DNA of 64,000 nt from Chitinophaga flava (GTDB lineage: Bacteria > Bacteroidota > Bacteroidia > Chitinophagales > Chitinophagaceae), in contig NZ_QFFJ01000002.1 in assembly GCF_003308995.1 (NCBI RefSeq), positions 3,348,001 through 3,412,000 on the forward strand, read 5' to 3'. Position 1 is the stretch's first letter. Each line of letters starts with the position of its first letter. The position numbers and the translations under genes were made by a program. Under the pieces are notes generated by a model. That model ran no database searches. It was not told where the DNA came from and saw only the letters and a program-made list of their open reading frames with translations. Below, piece by piece: positions 29,084 to 38,469 of the stretch.

Positions 29084-30340
29084 ATGCTACGTTTGAAATC
29101 CTATCTTTTGGCAGCGGTTATGGTTATGATCGCTGCCGCTGTTTCCTGTAAAAAGAATAACGGGGAGGTAACTACCAGCAGTGCTTCACAACAGCAGACT
29201 GCGGTAGAGCAGCTTAGCGCCAGCCCGTTGTACCCGGGCTACAACACATCGCCGCAGCCGCCCGACGCCAGTGGGATGAGCAGCACTGCGCAACAACTGG
29301 CAGCGAAGATCAGAATAGGCTGGAACATTGGTAACACGTTGGACGCCATCGGTGGAGAAACGGCATGGGGCAACCCAAAAGTCACCAACGATCTTGTCAG
29401 GATGGTTAAACAGGCCGGCTTTAATGCCATCCGCATACCCTGTTCCTGGAACCAGTATTCAGATGCAAAAACGGCTAAAATACAGGATGCCTGGTTAAAC
29501 CGCGTAAAAGAAGTGGTGCAGTATTGCGTCAGCAACGACATGTACGTCATTCTTAACGTCCATTGGGATGGCGGGTGGCTGGAAAACAACTGTACCCCCG
29601 AAAAGAAGGATTCTGTCAACGCTAAACAAAAAGCCTTCTGGGAACAAATTGCCACCTCACTGCGGGGTTTTGATGAACATTTGCTGTTTGCCAGCGCTAA
29701 TGAACCCAACGTGGGCGATGCCACTCAGATGAACGTGTTGCTGTCTTATCATCAGACATTTGTGGATGCGGTGCGTTCCACCGGAGGCAGAAACGCTTAC
29801 CGGACGCTGGTGGTTCAGGGGCCATCCACAGACATTGACAAGACCGTGCAATTGATGACCAAACTGCCGGCGGACAGGGTGCCCAATAAAATGATGGTGG
29901 AAGTGCATGCCTATACGCCTTACCAGTTTGCGCTGATGACGAAAGATGAAACCTGGGGCAAACAGTTTTTTTATTGGGGCATGGGATATCACTCCACTAC
30001 AGACCCCGACCATAATGCCACCTGGGGAGAAGAAGCAGAAATTGACCGGCTGTACAAATTCTTGAAGAGCGCCTTCGTAGACAAAGGTTTCCCGGTGGTA
30101 CTGGGTGAATTTGGCGCTATCCGGCGCACTGCGCTGACGGGAGATAATTTAAGGTTGCATCTGGCATCAAGGGCCTATCACCTGAAGTATGTGGTGAAAC
30201 AATGTAAAACCAATGGTGTGTTGCCTTTTTACTGGGATGAAGGTGCGTTGGGTAATAATAGTTTTGGTATTTTCGATAGGCGCAGTAATACCGTATTTGA
30301 CAGACAGGCGTTGGATTCCCTGCTGCGGGGATTGAACTAA
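29084..30340 (+). CDS. GH5 endo-beta-glucanase, probable xyloglucanase (subfamily 4 type)
   Basis: 418 aa lipoprotein (lipobox AAAVSC, Cys22) with a Ser/Gln/Pro-rich linker to about residue 65, then a GH5 barrel: RIGWNIGNTLDAIGGETAWG and AGFNAIRIPCSW. Acid/base Glu207 lies in ASANEPNVGD and the nucleophile Glu342 in VLGEFGA. The GWNIGNTLDA start is typical of GH5 subfamily 4, which includes xyloglucan-specific endo-glucanases such as that of the Bacteroides ovatus xyloglucan locus. A BACON domain seen in some relatives is absent. Surface anchoring beside SusCD fits initial backbone cleavage. Confidence 0.92.
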   Translation: MLRLKSYLLAAVMVMIAAAVSCKKNNGEVTTSSASQQQTAVEQLSASPLYPGYNTSPQPPDASGMSSTAQQLAAKIRIGWNIGNTLDAIGGETAWGNPKVTNDLVRMVKQAGFNAIRIPCSWNQYSDAKTAKIQDAWLNRVKEVVQYCVSNDMYVILNVHWDGGWLENNCTPEKKDSVNAKQKAFWEQIATSLRGFDEHLLFASANEPNVGDATQMNVLLSYHQTFVDAVRSTGGRNAYRTLVVQGPSTDIDKTVQLMTKLPADRVPNKMMVEVHAYTPYQFALMTKDETWGKQFFYWGMGYHSTTDPDHNATWGEEAEIDRLYKFLKSAFVDKGFPVVLGEFGAIRRTALTGDNLRLHLASRAYHLKYVVKQCKTNGVLPFYWDEGALGNNSFGIFDRRSNTVFDRQALDSLLRGLN

Positions 30341-30362
30341 ACACAGTCACTACCAGATTTTT

Positions 30363-32294
30363 ATGATGAAGAAAATATTTTTTGGATTGACACTAAGTTG
30401 TCTCTTTTGTTCCTGCCTCTTTGCACAGATAAGGATACCTATGGTATTTGGCGACAGTATGGTGTTACAGCGTGAGCAGCCCATCCCCGTGTGGGGATGG
30501 GCCTCACCCGGGACGCAGATAAGGGGTACGCTGGGAACAGCCCATGCGAAAGCCGTGACTGGCAAAGATGGGAAATGGATGCTCCATTTTCCGGCCTTTA
30601 AAGCCGGCGGACCTTATACGCTGAAAGTGTCCGGGGCGGATGACGATGTTGAATTCAAAAATGTGCTGATCGGCGATGTCTGGCTGGCTTCCGGCCAATC
30701 CAATATGGAGTGGCAGGTGAAGGACGCGAAGGATGCCGCGAAAGAAATAGCTGCATCCAATTGGCCTCAGATACGTTTTCTGGTGGTAGAACATAACAAA
30801 AGCCTTACACCGCAGCAGGACATCGGAGGCGGGAGGTGGAGAGCCTGTGATACGGCCAATACTGGCGGGTTTTCTGCGGTGGCGTATTATTTTGCGCGCC
30901 GGATTCATCAGGAACAAAATGTTCCGATAGGCGTTATCCAGAGCACATGGGGTGGCACCCCTGTAGAAGCCTGGACCGGCAGGGAAGGGCTGCTGGCGTC
31001 GCCGGTTACAAAGCAGCGAATATTAGCCAACGATACCCTTACGAAGGCCGATTTTATACGGGATAGCGTTGATCTGGTGCGTTTCTGGGATATTGTATAT
31101 CATCCGCAAAACAACGCGGACCATGATATACCAGCCGAAACATTCAACGACGCTTCGTGGCCACAGATTGAAATGCCAGCTCTGGTCAGGGATTTCGGCG
31201 GGCCATATGAAGGAATCGTGTGGATGCGCAAAAAAATCACACTGCCAGTCTCATTTAAAGGAAAAGTGCTGACAGTGGAGCTAGGGCATCCTGAAATGAA
31301 CTATTCCCTTTATGTCAACGGAGATGAAATCTGTAAAACGGTATGGAATGCCAGTCTGTTCCATCATTATACCATTCCTACAGAAATGCTGAAGACAGGT
31401 GAGAATGTCATTGCACTTCGGATAGCCATGCTCTGGGGCGGCGGCGGACTAAACCCGCCTGCGGACAGTATTTATGTAAGCGATGGAGCTACCCGGATTT
31501 CACTGGCAGGGCCATGGCGGTACAAGAAAGACCTTGAACCACCGGTGCCGGCAATACGGAATTATCACTGCTATCCTGCTATGCTGTTCAATGCGATGAT
31601 CCATCCGCTTGTTCCCTATGCGATCAAAGGAGTGATCTGGTATCAGGGAGAGGCCAATGAAAATGCCGGTTTCGATTACCGGCAGTTGTTTCCTAGTCTG
31701 ATCAAAGATTGGCGGCAACGCTGGAAACAGGGTGATTTCCCGTTCCTGTATGTACAGCTGGCTAACTATAAGAAAATCAAACCGGCGCCTTCGGAGAGTG
31801 AATGGGCTGAGGTGAGGGAGGCTCAGGCCATGACACAGTCACTCCCCAATACAGGTATGGCCTGTATTATCGATATCGGGGAAGCAGACAATATTCACCC
31901 GGCCAATAAACAGGAGGTAGGCCACCGGCTGGCGCTGGTGGCGGGTAAGCAGGTGTATCATCAGAAGGGCATTGTATCAGGTCCTTCTTTTGTCGGTTTT
32001 AAGGTAGTAAATCATCGTGTCCGTATTCGTTTTGCAGGTACGGGGACGGGTCTTTCCACCAGAGATGGTAAAGCAGTGACCGGGTTTGCGATTGCCGGCG
32101 CTGATAAACGTTTTTATTGGGCCAGTGCTGTCATTGAAGGAAACGAGGTGGTTGTTTATTCGGACCTGGTGGCAACGCCAACGGCTGTACGTTATGCCTG
32201 GGCGGATAATCCGGTTTGCAACCTGATCAACTCAGCTGGCCTTCCGGCTGTTCCGTTCAGAACGGACAGCTGGAAGGGGATAACGCAGCCATAA
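30363..32294 (+). CDS. SGNH acetylesterase (sialate O-acetylesterase-like, CE20-type)
   Basis: 643 aa with a signal peptide (cleavage near CLFAQ). SGNH motifs are split: the nucleophile Ser113 lies in LASGQSNMEW, the Gly/Asn blocks in GVIQSTWGGTPVEAW and GVIWYQGEANENAGFDYR, and the catalytic Asp509-His512 in EADNIHPANK. A beta-rich domain (about residues 240-370, KVLTVELGHPEMNYSLYVNG) is inserted between the blocks. That insert and the xyloglucan context match CE20 acetylesterases that deacetylate galactosyl units of xyloglucan. Databases usually label such proteins sialate O-acetylesterase. The stop is only 3 nt from the convergent regulator's stop. Confidence 0.88.
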   Translation: MMKKIFFGLTLSCLFCSCLFAQIRIPMVFGDSMVLQREQPIPVWGWASPGTQIRGTLGTAHAKAVTGKDGKWMLHFPAFKAGGPYTLKVSGADDDVEFKNVLIGDVWLASGQSNMEWQVKDAKDAAKEIAASNWPQIRFLVVEHNKSLTPQQDIGGGRWRACDTANTGGFSAVAYYFARRIHQEQNVPIGVIQSTWGGTPVEAWTGREGLLASPVTKQRILANDTLTKADFIRDSVDLVRFWDIVYHPQNNADHDIPAETFNDASWPQIEMPALVRDFGGPYEGIVWMRKKITLPVSFKGKVLTVELGHPEMNYSLYVNGDEICKTVWNASLFHHYTIPTEMLKTGENVIALRIAMLWGGGGLNPPADSIYVSDGATRISLAGPWRYKKDLEPPVPAIRNYHCYPAMLFNAMIHPLVPYAIKGVIWYQGEANENAGFDYRQLFPSLIKDWRQRWKQGDFPFLYVQLANYKKIKPAPSESEWAEVREAQAMTQSLPNTGMACIIDIGEADNIHPANKQEVGHRLALVAGKQVYHQKGIVSGPSFVGFKVVNHRVRIRFAGTGTGLSTRDGKAVTGFAIAGADKRFYWASAVIEGNEVVVYSDLVATPTAVRYAWADNPVCNLINSAGLPAVPFRTDSWKGITQP

Positions 32295-32297
32295 CAT

Positions 32298-35200
32298 TTA
32301 ACTGTCTGTTTCTTTTTTACGCATGGCATATTGTGACGGGAGCACTTTAAATTCTTCTTTAAAGAACTTCGAGAACTGTTTGGGATTATTGAATCCCACC
32401 TTATAGGCAATCTCCGCGATGGTCATACCGCTTTTCTCCAGCAGCTGCGCAGCGCGTTTCAGCCGGATGGAGCGGATGAATTCCAGCGGAGATTTGCCGG
32501 TAAGCGCCAGCACTTTCCGGTAAAGCGTTACCCGGTTCATGTGCATCGCTGTACTGAAGTCTTCCACAGAAAAATCAGTATTGTCCATTTGTTTTTCAAT
32601 CACGTCAAGCGCATTTTGCAAGAATGTTTCATCTACCGAGGTAACCGTTATTTCTGCTGGATTCACTTCAATCTGTTTCTGGAATCTTTTCTGCAACAAC
32701 TTCTGCTGGGCCAGTAGGTTTTTAATTCTCGAATCCAGTATTTCAAAAGTAAAAGGCTTGGTGATATAATCATTGGCGCCGGCAGCAAATGCCTGTAGCT
32801 GCCGGCCTTCATCGCCCACAGCGGTGAGCAGGACTACGGGGATATGCGCGGTACCTGTTTCTGTCCTGATATTTTTAACCAGATCGATACCGTCCGACAG
32901 TGGCATCATGATATCACTCACCACCAGGTCGGGGTTGCACTGCTTCACTTTTTCCCAGCCTTCTTTGCCATTGGTCGCTTCTTCAACATGATACCTGCCT
33001 CTCAGGTTGTCTTTCAGGTAGAAGCGCAGGTCTTCATTATCTTCCACCAAAAGGATGGTTTTCGTTTTGCCATTTTTCCGCGTTTCTTCAGACAGCATTT
33101 GAGTGGCGTCTTCTTCTGTTACCAACGGCGTGGTACTGCGTATGGAAGGGTCGTATATCTTTTTGGCCGGGATTCTTACGGTAAAGCAGGTACCATTGCC
33201 CGGAGCACTTTTTACGGCGATAACCCCATGATGAAGTTTTACGAACTCCTTAGTAATTGCCAGTCCTATGCCGGTGCCCTGATTAGCCATATCTGATGGC
33301 ACATCTGTCTGAAAGAAACGTTCAAAGATTTTCTGTTGCTGGTTGTCGGGAATGCCGATGCCGGTATCCTGTATTTCTATAACAAGCGTTGCATCATCTT
33401 CATCCCCGGAAGGTTGTTCACAGGAGAGCCGCAGCGTAACGGCGCCATTGTCAGGCGTGTATTTGAAAGCGTTAGACAGTAGGTTGAATAAGATCTTTTC
33501 AATCTTGTCCTTATCAAAATATATTTCAAGACTGTCAATGGTAGAAGAGAAGTTAAAGCTGATCTTCTTTTTCTCCGCGATGTCCGTAAAGGAGTGGCTG
33601 ATATCCCGAATGAACTGTACAATATTGCCCATAGCCAGATGCAGCCGGATAGCCTGTACTTCCATTTTTCTGAAATCAAGCAGTTGGTTCACCAGGTTCA
33701 GTAATCTTTTGGCGTTACGGAGCACCAGCCCTAACTGCTTTTGTTGTACTTCATCGTGGGTGTTTTTGATGATAGTGTCCAGCGGAGAGATGATCAGGCT
33801 CAATGGTGTGCGTAATTCATGGCTGACATTAGTGAAGAATTTTGTCTTGACCTGTTCAATCGCATGGACTCTTTCCGCTTCGCGGCGCTGTTGTTCCACT
33901 TCATACCGCATGTGTATTCTGTCCAGTGTTATGCGTCGTGCCAGCAGGAGCAGACCGGCTGTTGTCAGCAGGTACATGGCGAATGCGAAGGGAGTCCGCC
34001 AGAAAGGTGGCTCCACATGGATTGCCAACGATATAGGCTCGCTCCAGGAACCATCGCTGTTGAGTGCTTTGACTTTAAAGGTGTAATTCCCCGGATCCAG
34101 GTTGGTGTAGGTGGCTTTGCGTTGGTCGCCGTCTGCATAGAGCCAGTCGGTATTAAATCCCTCCAGCGTATAGGCGTAGCGGTAATATGCCCTGTGGCCA
34201 TAGTCCAGCGATGCGAACTCAATGGAGAAAACATTCTCCCGGTATTTCAGGTCGATGCGTTTAAGCTTCGAAAGGGATTGCTCCAATACAATACGGCCGT
34301 TGACAGTTTCCCCCGGTTTAATGCTGTTGTTCAGTATTTGAAGGCCGGTGAATATCAGTTTGGAATGGTCATCTGCTTTTTGTGTCTGGCTGGGGTTAAT
34401 GATATTAAAACCAGATGGGCCGCCGAAGACAAGCTCTCCGGTGCTGGTTTTGAATGCGGCGTTTTCATTGAATTCACGGTTCTGAAGATTGTTGGCCTCG
34501 TCGTAACCAGCAACAGACAGTGAGATGCAGTTACCTTTCTGTGTCAGGGTGGCGCTGCATAGTCCACTGGGTGTGGAAAGCCACAGTTTATGCGCATCGT
34601 CTTCCAGCATGTTAAGGATGATATTATCCGGAAGGCCATCGGCCATGGTAAACAGCTCAAAGTCACCCGTCTGTTCGTTGAACAGGTTAAGTCCTTCATG
34701 CGTGCCTATCCATATCCTGCCTTTACTGTCTTCCAGAAAACAGATGACATTATTACTGCTCAGGCTTTTTTTGCCGGCGGTGTGGCGGTAGGTGGCGGCA
34801 AGTTTTTTGTCGGGGGAGAAAACCATCACTCCGTTGGTGGTGCCTGTCCATAAATTGCCTTTACGGTCGTCCATTAGCGCGGAGATGTAATTGGGTGCCT
34901 GATTACCGGATTTCTCGCGGTAGAAATGCTGAAAACGGCCTGTAGTGCGGTCAAATAAGTCCAGTCCGGAGCCCCAGGTGCCTATCCACAGGTGCTGGTC
35001 TTTATCTTCAAAAACTTCCCATACCTTATCATCAGCCAGGGAAGAAGAGTCCTGGTCGTTATGCTGGTAGTGGGTGAATTTTCTGCCGTCGAAGCTATTA
35101 AGTCCTCCGAAGTAGGTGCCTATCCAAAGAATGTTCTGATGATCGATCCATAGGCTAACGATGACATTGTTGCTGATGCTGTTGGGATTGCCCGGGTCAT

Positions 35201-36386
35201 GCTGGTATTGCCGGAAGGTATTGTTTTTTCTGTCGAAGTAAATAAGCCCGCCACCATTGGTGCCTATCCAGAGGTTGCCCTGTTTGTCTTCCACAAAACG
35301 GTTCACATCATCATAGGGAAGGCTTCCGGGATCTGACTCCTGGTGATGATAGTGGGGGAACCGCAGGATATTGCTGTTGAGGTAATTCACGCCCTGTTTG
35401 TAGGTGCCGGTCCACAGAATACCTCTGTCATCTTTATACAAAGCATTGATGCTGTTCTGGCTCAGGCTCTGAGGATTTCTGGGGTCGTTGAGCAGGTAAC
35501 TGGTATGGAAATCCTTCTTTTTATCGATGAGTGTGATGCCGCCGTGGTCTGTAGCTATCCATATCATGCCATTGTTGTCTTGCACAATCTGGCTGACGAG
35601 GTTGGATTGCAGTCTGGATGGGACGGAGCTTTCGTTGAATAGCCTGACAGAATTGTCTTGCGGATGGAAAAGGCAGACGCCGTAGGCAAAGCTCCAGAGC
35701 CATATATCACCGTCACTATCAATGAAAAGGTTGGTGGGGTTATGGCCTTTGGCCTGTTGTTGAAGTGCCGTACTGGTGGAAATAGTTTTACCGGAGGAGA
35801 TGTCGTATTCCCGTAAGACGCCGTTCTGGTGAAGGGTCCATAATTTACCGGCAGTTGTTTCGCGTACGGCGATGATCTTGTCAGCAGGGTTGATTGCAAT
35901 TTTTTTTGCCTGTTTGTTGGCATAGAGAAACAGCCCGCCGTTCTCATACAGGAACCAGTATCTCCCGTTACATCCTTTGGTGATGGTATACAAAGTACCG
36001 TCCGGAAGACCAAGTGATTTCAGATAGCCGTTATAGTTAGCATTGAAACGTTCTGTATAGGTGTCGTAGATGGAAGGGCCGCCTTTCGTTGCCACCCAGA
36101 TTTTTTCATCCGGAAGTTCATACAGAGAAAGCACATAATTGTCCGCCAGCGAGGTGCTGTCGTTCTGGCGGTTGCGCAGTATCTTACAGGTATGGCCATC
36201 ATAGCGGTTAAGCCCCGATACTGTGCCAAACCAAAGATAACCTTCTGTGTCCTTGAGGATAGCTGTCACCTGATTATGCGACAAGCCGTAATAGATGTCT
36301 AGTTTGGAAAAGCTGTAGTTGGCTACTTGGGCAAAAACCCGAAAAGGTGCCGCCAGCATTGCCAGGAAAAGGAAAATGCGCATCAT
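32298..36386 (-). CDS. Hybrid two-component system regulator (HTCS)
   Basis: 1362 aa single-protein sensor-regulator. Signal peptide (residues 1-20), two periplasmic seven-bladed reg_prop propellers (to about 690; repeats such as GYLWFGTVSGLNRYDG), a YYY domain (about 700-775) and a transmembrane helix (about 790-810). These are followed by a HisKA domain with His856 in NVSHELRTPLS, HATPase_c (DTGIGIP, GTGIGLAI), a receiver with Asp1158 in VVSDIMMP and a C-terminal AraC helix-turn-helix (IAEIAYKVGFNNPKQFSKFF). HTCS proteins bind a released oligosaccharide in the periplasm and activate the adjacent SusCD locus. A candidate AraR operator lies upstream, linking it to pentose status. Confidence 0.97.
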   Translation of the reverse strand: MMRIFLFLAMLAAPFRVFAQVANYSFSKLDIYYGLSHNQVTAILKDTEGYLWFGTVSGLNRYDGHTCKILRNRQNDSTSLADNYVLSLYELPDEKIWVATKGGPSIYDTYTERFNANYNGYLKSLGLPDGTLYTITKGCNGRYWFLYENGGLFLYANKQAKKIAINPADKIIAVRETTAGKLWTLHQNGVLREYDISSGKTISTSTALQQQAKGHNPTNLFIDSDGDIWLWSFAYGVCLFHPQDNSVRLFNESSVPSRLQSNLVSQIVQDNNGMIWIATDHGGITLIDKKKDFHTSYLLNDPRNPQSLSQNSINALYKDDRGILWTGTYKQGVNYLNSNILRFPHYHHQESDPGSLPYDDVNRFVEDKQGNLWIGTNGGGLIYFDRKNNTFRQYQHDPGNPNSISNNVIVSLWIDHQNILWIGTYFGGLNSFDGRKFTHYQHNDQDSSSLADDKVWEVFEDKDQHLWIGTWGSGLDLFDRTTGRFQHFYREKSGNQAPNYISALMDDRKGNLWTGTTNGVMVFSPDKKLAATYRHTAGKKSLSSNNVICFLEDSKGRIWIGTHEGLNLFNEQTGDFELFTMADGLPDNIILNMLEDDAHKLWLSTPSGLCSATLTQKGNCISLSVAGYDEANNLQNREFNENAAFKTSTGELVFGGPSGFNIINPSQTQKADDHSKLIFTGLQILNNSIKPGETVNGRIVLEQSLSKLKRIDLKYRENVFSIEFASLDYGHRAYYRYAYTLEGFNTDWLYADGDQRKATYTNLDPGNYTFKVKALNSDGSWSEPISLAIHVEPPFWRTPFAFAMYLLTTAGLLLLARRITLDRIHMRYEVEQQRREAERVHAIEQVKTKFFTNVSHELRTPLSLIISPLDTIIKNTHDEVQQKQLGLVLRNAKRLLNLVNQLLDFRKMEVQAIRLHLAMGNIVQFIRDISHSFTDIAEKKKISFNFSSTIDSLEIYFDKDKIEKILFNLLSNAFKYTPDNGAVTLRLSCEQPSGDEDDATLVIEIQDTGIGIPDNQQQKIFERFFQTDVPSDMANQGTGIGLAITKEFVKLHHGVIAVKSAPGNGTCFTVRIPAKKIYDPSIRSTTPLVTEEDATQMLSEETRKNGKTKTILLVEDNEDLRFYLKDNLRGRYHVEEATNGKEGWEKVKQCNPDLVVSDIMMPLSDGIDLVKNIRTETGTAHIPVVLLTAVGDEGRQLQAFAAGANDYITKPFTFEILDSRIKNLLAQQKLLQKRFQKQIEVNPAEITVTSVDETFLQNALDVIEKQMDNTDFSVEDFSTAMHMNRVTLYRKVLALTGKSPLEFIRSIRLKRAAQLLEKSGMTIAEIAYKVGFNNPKQFSKFFKEEFKVLPSQYAMRKKETDS

Positions 36387-36564
36387 AACGTGTTGAACTT
36401 ATAATTTATTGCAGCATAGGAACGCCATTGGAATATCCCGCCTGCGCCTGAAAAAAAGCAACGAGGCAACAGCTAATTTCCGACTGGGTGGGTCCCTGAC
36501 GGACAAAAACCGCTAAAGACGCTACACCGGCATCAATATATGCCTGGTCTCGTAAGTTAAAAAT

Positions 36565-36583
36565 AATTGTAATAATGACAAAT
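36565..36583. promoter_or_regulatory. Candidate AraR operator upstream of the HTCS gene
   Basis: AATTGTAATAATGACAAAT keeps the 6-7-6 layout and the TGACAAAT half. It lies about 180 nt before the HTCS start, in the 395-nt divergent gap with the gene at 36782. Apart from this site the gap (36387-36781) shows no gene. Confidence 0.5.
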
Positions 36584-36781
36584 AATGTTTTCAGAAAAAA
36601 GGTTCCTTGGAGGACGCACTACCTGACCACTATTGAGCGGCCGCCATGGAGTATGTAAAGATTTTAAAACAAATGCTAACGGCCATACCGCCTGATGATT
36701 ATTGACTCAATACTAATAACTATTTTTATTAGTTTCGTTTTTAATATTTATCCTGATTTTTTAAAACATAAAAAAACGTCT

Positions 36782-37747
36782 ATGAAGTACTGTATAATGT
36801 TGTTTGTTTATCTCACTGTTTTCAATTGTGTTAATGGCCAAACCAATTTTATTCGCGATACAGGGAATGTTGGGATCGGAACTCTAACACCAAAGGAAAA
36901 GTTAGAAATTGTAGCGGATGGAGCATCATATGAACAGCTCACCAATAATTGGGATGTGTTGGGAACTGTTGGAGCCATCAAGTTTAATATGGCCGGAACA
37001 GAAATTAGTAGGATTGAAAGTGAAAGAGTAGTACCTACAGGTAGACTGGGTTCATTGAAATTTTTTGTTAGAACAGTAAGCGGCTTTTCTGAAGGTTTGA
37101 GAATCGGTAGTAACGGATTAGTAGGTATCGGTGTGACAGACCCGCAAGCAGGGTTACATGTAGCAAATGTTAACTTTTTACCGGATGGTACAAGAGTTGC
37201 TGCTATATTGGGTAATTCATGGAATGATTGGACTGCTTTTGGAGGAGCTGCCGGAGGGAAGATTAGAGGAAGCAATGAGGGATATTTAATAGTGGAAACT
37301 AACGCCTCAGGCTCAAATAACGTTTTAGGACTTAATCTCAGTTCTCCGGGGAATGTTTTGATAGCTGGTGGTGGAGGGAATGTTGGTATAGGCACTACTT
37401 CACCTCAGGCTAAATTAGCAGTCAATGGCGATATTAATGCAAAAAGAATAAAAGTAACGCAGATTGGTTGGCCCGACTATGTTTTTGAGCCAACGTATAC
37501 TTTGCCAACATTACAACAATTAGAATTATTCCTGAAGGAGAAAAAACATCTTCCTGAAATACCTTCGGCCCAGGAAGTAAAAGTAAATGGTCTTGATTTA
37601 GGTGAAAATCAAGCTAAACTATTGCAGAAAATTGAGGAACTAACTTTGTATTTGATTGATCTTAATAAGAAAGTAGAGTCTCAACAGAAATTATTATTAG
37701 AACAGCACAAGGAATTGATTGAATTAAAGGGGAGGAAAATTAAATAA
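36782..37747 (+). CDS. Secreted protein with conserved Bacteroidota C-terminal motif, function unknown
   Basis: 321 aa from the ATG at 36782, which gives a clean signal peptide (MKYCIMLFVYLTVFNCVNGQ); the frame opens further upstream at 36695. The middle is glycine-rich with repeats of the NVGIGTLTPKEKL, GLVGIGVTDPQAGLH and NVGIGTTSPQAKL kind, typical of trimeric fibre-like proteins. The C-terminus reads DINAKRIKVTQIGWPDYVF, then KKHLPEIPSAQEV, then a coiled coil from KLLQKIEELTLYLIDLNKK. Its paralogue is the minus-strand gene 51361-52257. Base composition is more AT-rich than the left neighbours. Possible surface fibre; no enzymatic motif. Confidence 0.7.
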   Translation: MKYCIMLFVYLTVFNCVNGQTNFIRDTGNVGIGTLTPKEKLEIVADGASYEQLTNNWDVLGTVGAIKFNMAGTEISRIESERVVPTGRLGSLKFFVRTVSGFSEGLRIGSNGLVGIGVTDPQAGLHVANVNFLPDGTRVAAILGNSWNDWTAFGGAAGGKIRGSNEGYLIVETNASGSNNVLGLNLSSPGNVLIAGGGGNVGIGTTSPQAKLAVNGDINAKRIKVTQIGWPDYVFEPTYTLPTLQQLELFLKEKKHLPEIPSAQEVKVNGLDLGENQAKLLQKIEELTLYLIDLNKKVESQQKLLLEQHKELIELKGRKIK

Positions 37748-37914
37748 AATTGGAATAGGATTTTTGAGACGTAAAGTACTCATTCTTGATAATTACAGAG
37801 AACAAAAATTCAGTCAGCATTACGGTTGGCAATAAACGCTCGCCACTATCAAACACAGATTTTACAAGATATTACAAGGATACGTGATGCTCCCAGCAGG
37901 ATCACTGGAAAATG

Positions 37915-37947
37915 AGAAGACCTGCGCATTGCGCAGGTCTTCTTTTT
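37915..37947. terminator. Strong intrinsic terminator
   Basis: AGAAGACCTGCGC / GCGCAGGTCTTCT form a 13-bp perfect stem with a 3-nt ATT loop and a T tail. It lies 168 nt after the fibre-like gene. The A-rich upstream flank makes it potentially bidirectional. Confidence 0.85.
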
Positions 37948-37958
37948 GGGCTCTATAA

Positions 37959-38087
37959 TTTACGCTACATAGTGATATGCGCATGAGTGAAATTGCCTAT
38001 GAGCTTGGATTTACGGACGAAAGTCATCTAAACCGTATTTTTAAAAAATATAATAGAATAAGTCTTCTGATTATCTATACTTATTGA
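37959..38087 (+). pseudogene. Remnant of an AraC-family regulator C-terminus
   Basis: After an in-frame TAA the frame reads LHSDMRMSEIAYELGFTDES, then HLNRIFKKYNRIS, which is the second helix-turn-helix of an AraC protein, and stops at 38085-38087 soon after the point where GxTPxxYR would be expected. No sensor domain or first helix is found upstream, so only 40-odd codons survive. It marks past deletion or recombination beside the RiPP precursor. Confidence 0.65.
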
Positions 38088-38132
38088 TAGTTACAGCGTT
38101 CTTCTCTTGATCAGCCGGAGATTTCCGGGATT

Positions 38133-38273
38133 GTTAACATCGGTGAAAAACTGGTTAACTTCTAACTATATAGCCTATACGGGATGTCGTAATATTACAT
38201 TCATTGTACGAAGTGTTAACAGCTAAATATTATTTGAACCATGCCAGCGGTATATTAATTCCCAATTGTTAAC
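38133..38273. promoter_or_regulatory. Cluster of four GTTAAC palindromes upstream of the RiPP precursor
   Basis: GTTAAC occurs at 38133, 38154, 38215 and 38268 within 141 bp. The first is part of GTTAACATCGGTG, a 13-mer found again at 51045-51057 upstream of the third precursor. The region 38088-38469 has no gene. A shared regulator site for the peptide genes is plausible, not shown. Confidence 0.4.
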
Positions 38274-38469
38274 GGTAACGGATATCCGTAAACAAGCACG
38301 CGTTATGCTATAGAACCCTTCACTAATATATAAGGTAGCATTCTTTTTACACATCAGGTATAAGCCTGATGGTTTTCCTATACAATATAATCATCAGTAT
38401 AACTCACGTTGCCAGTATATATCCTGGCGATCAGGAATTCTTTTTATTTATCATTAAACAACGTAGAAA

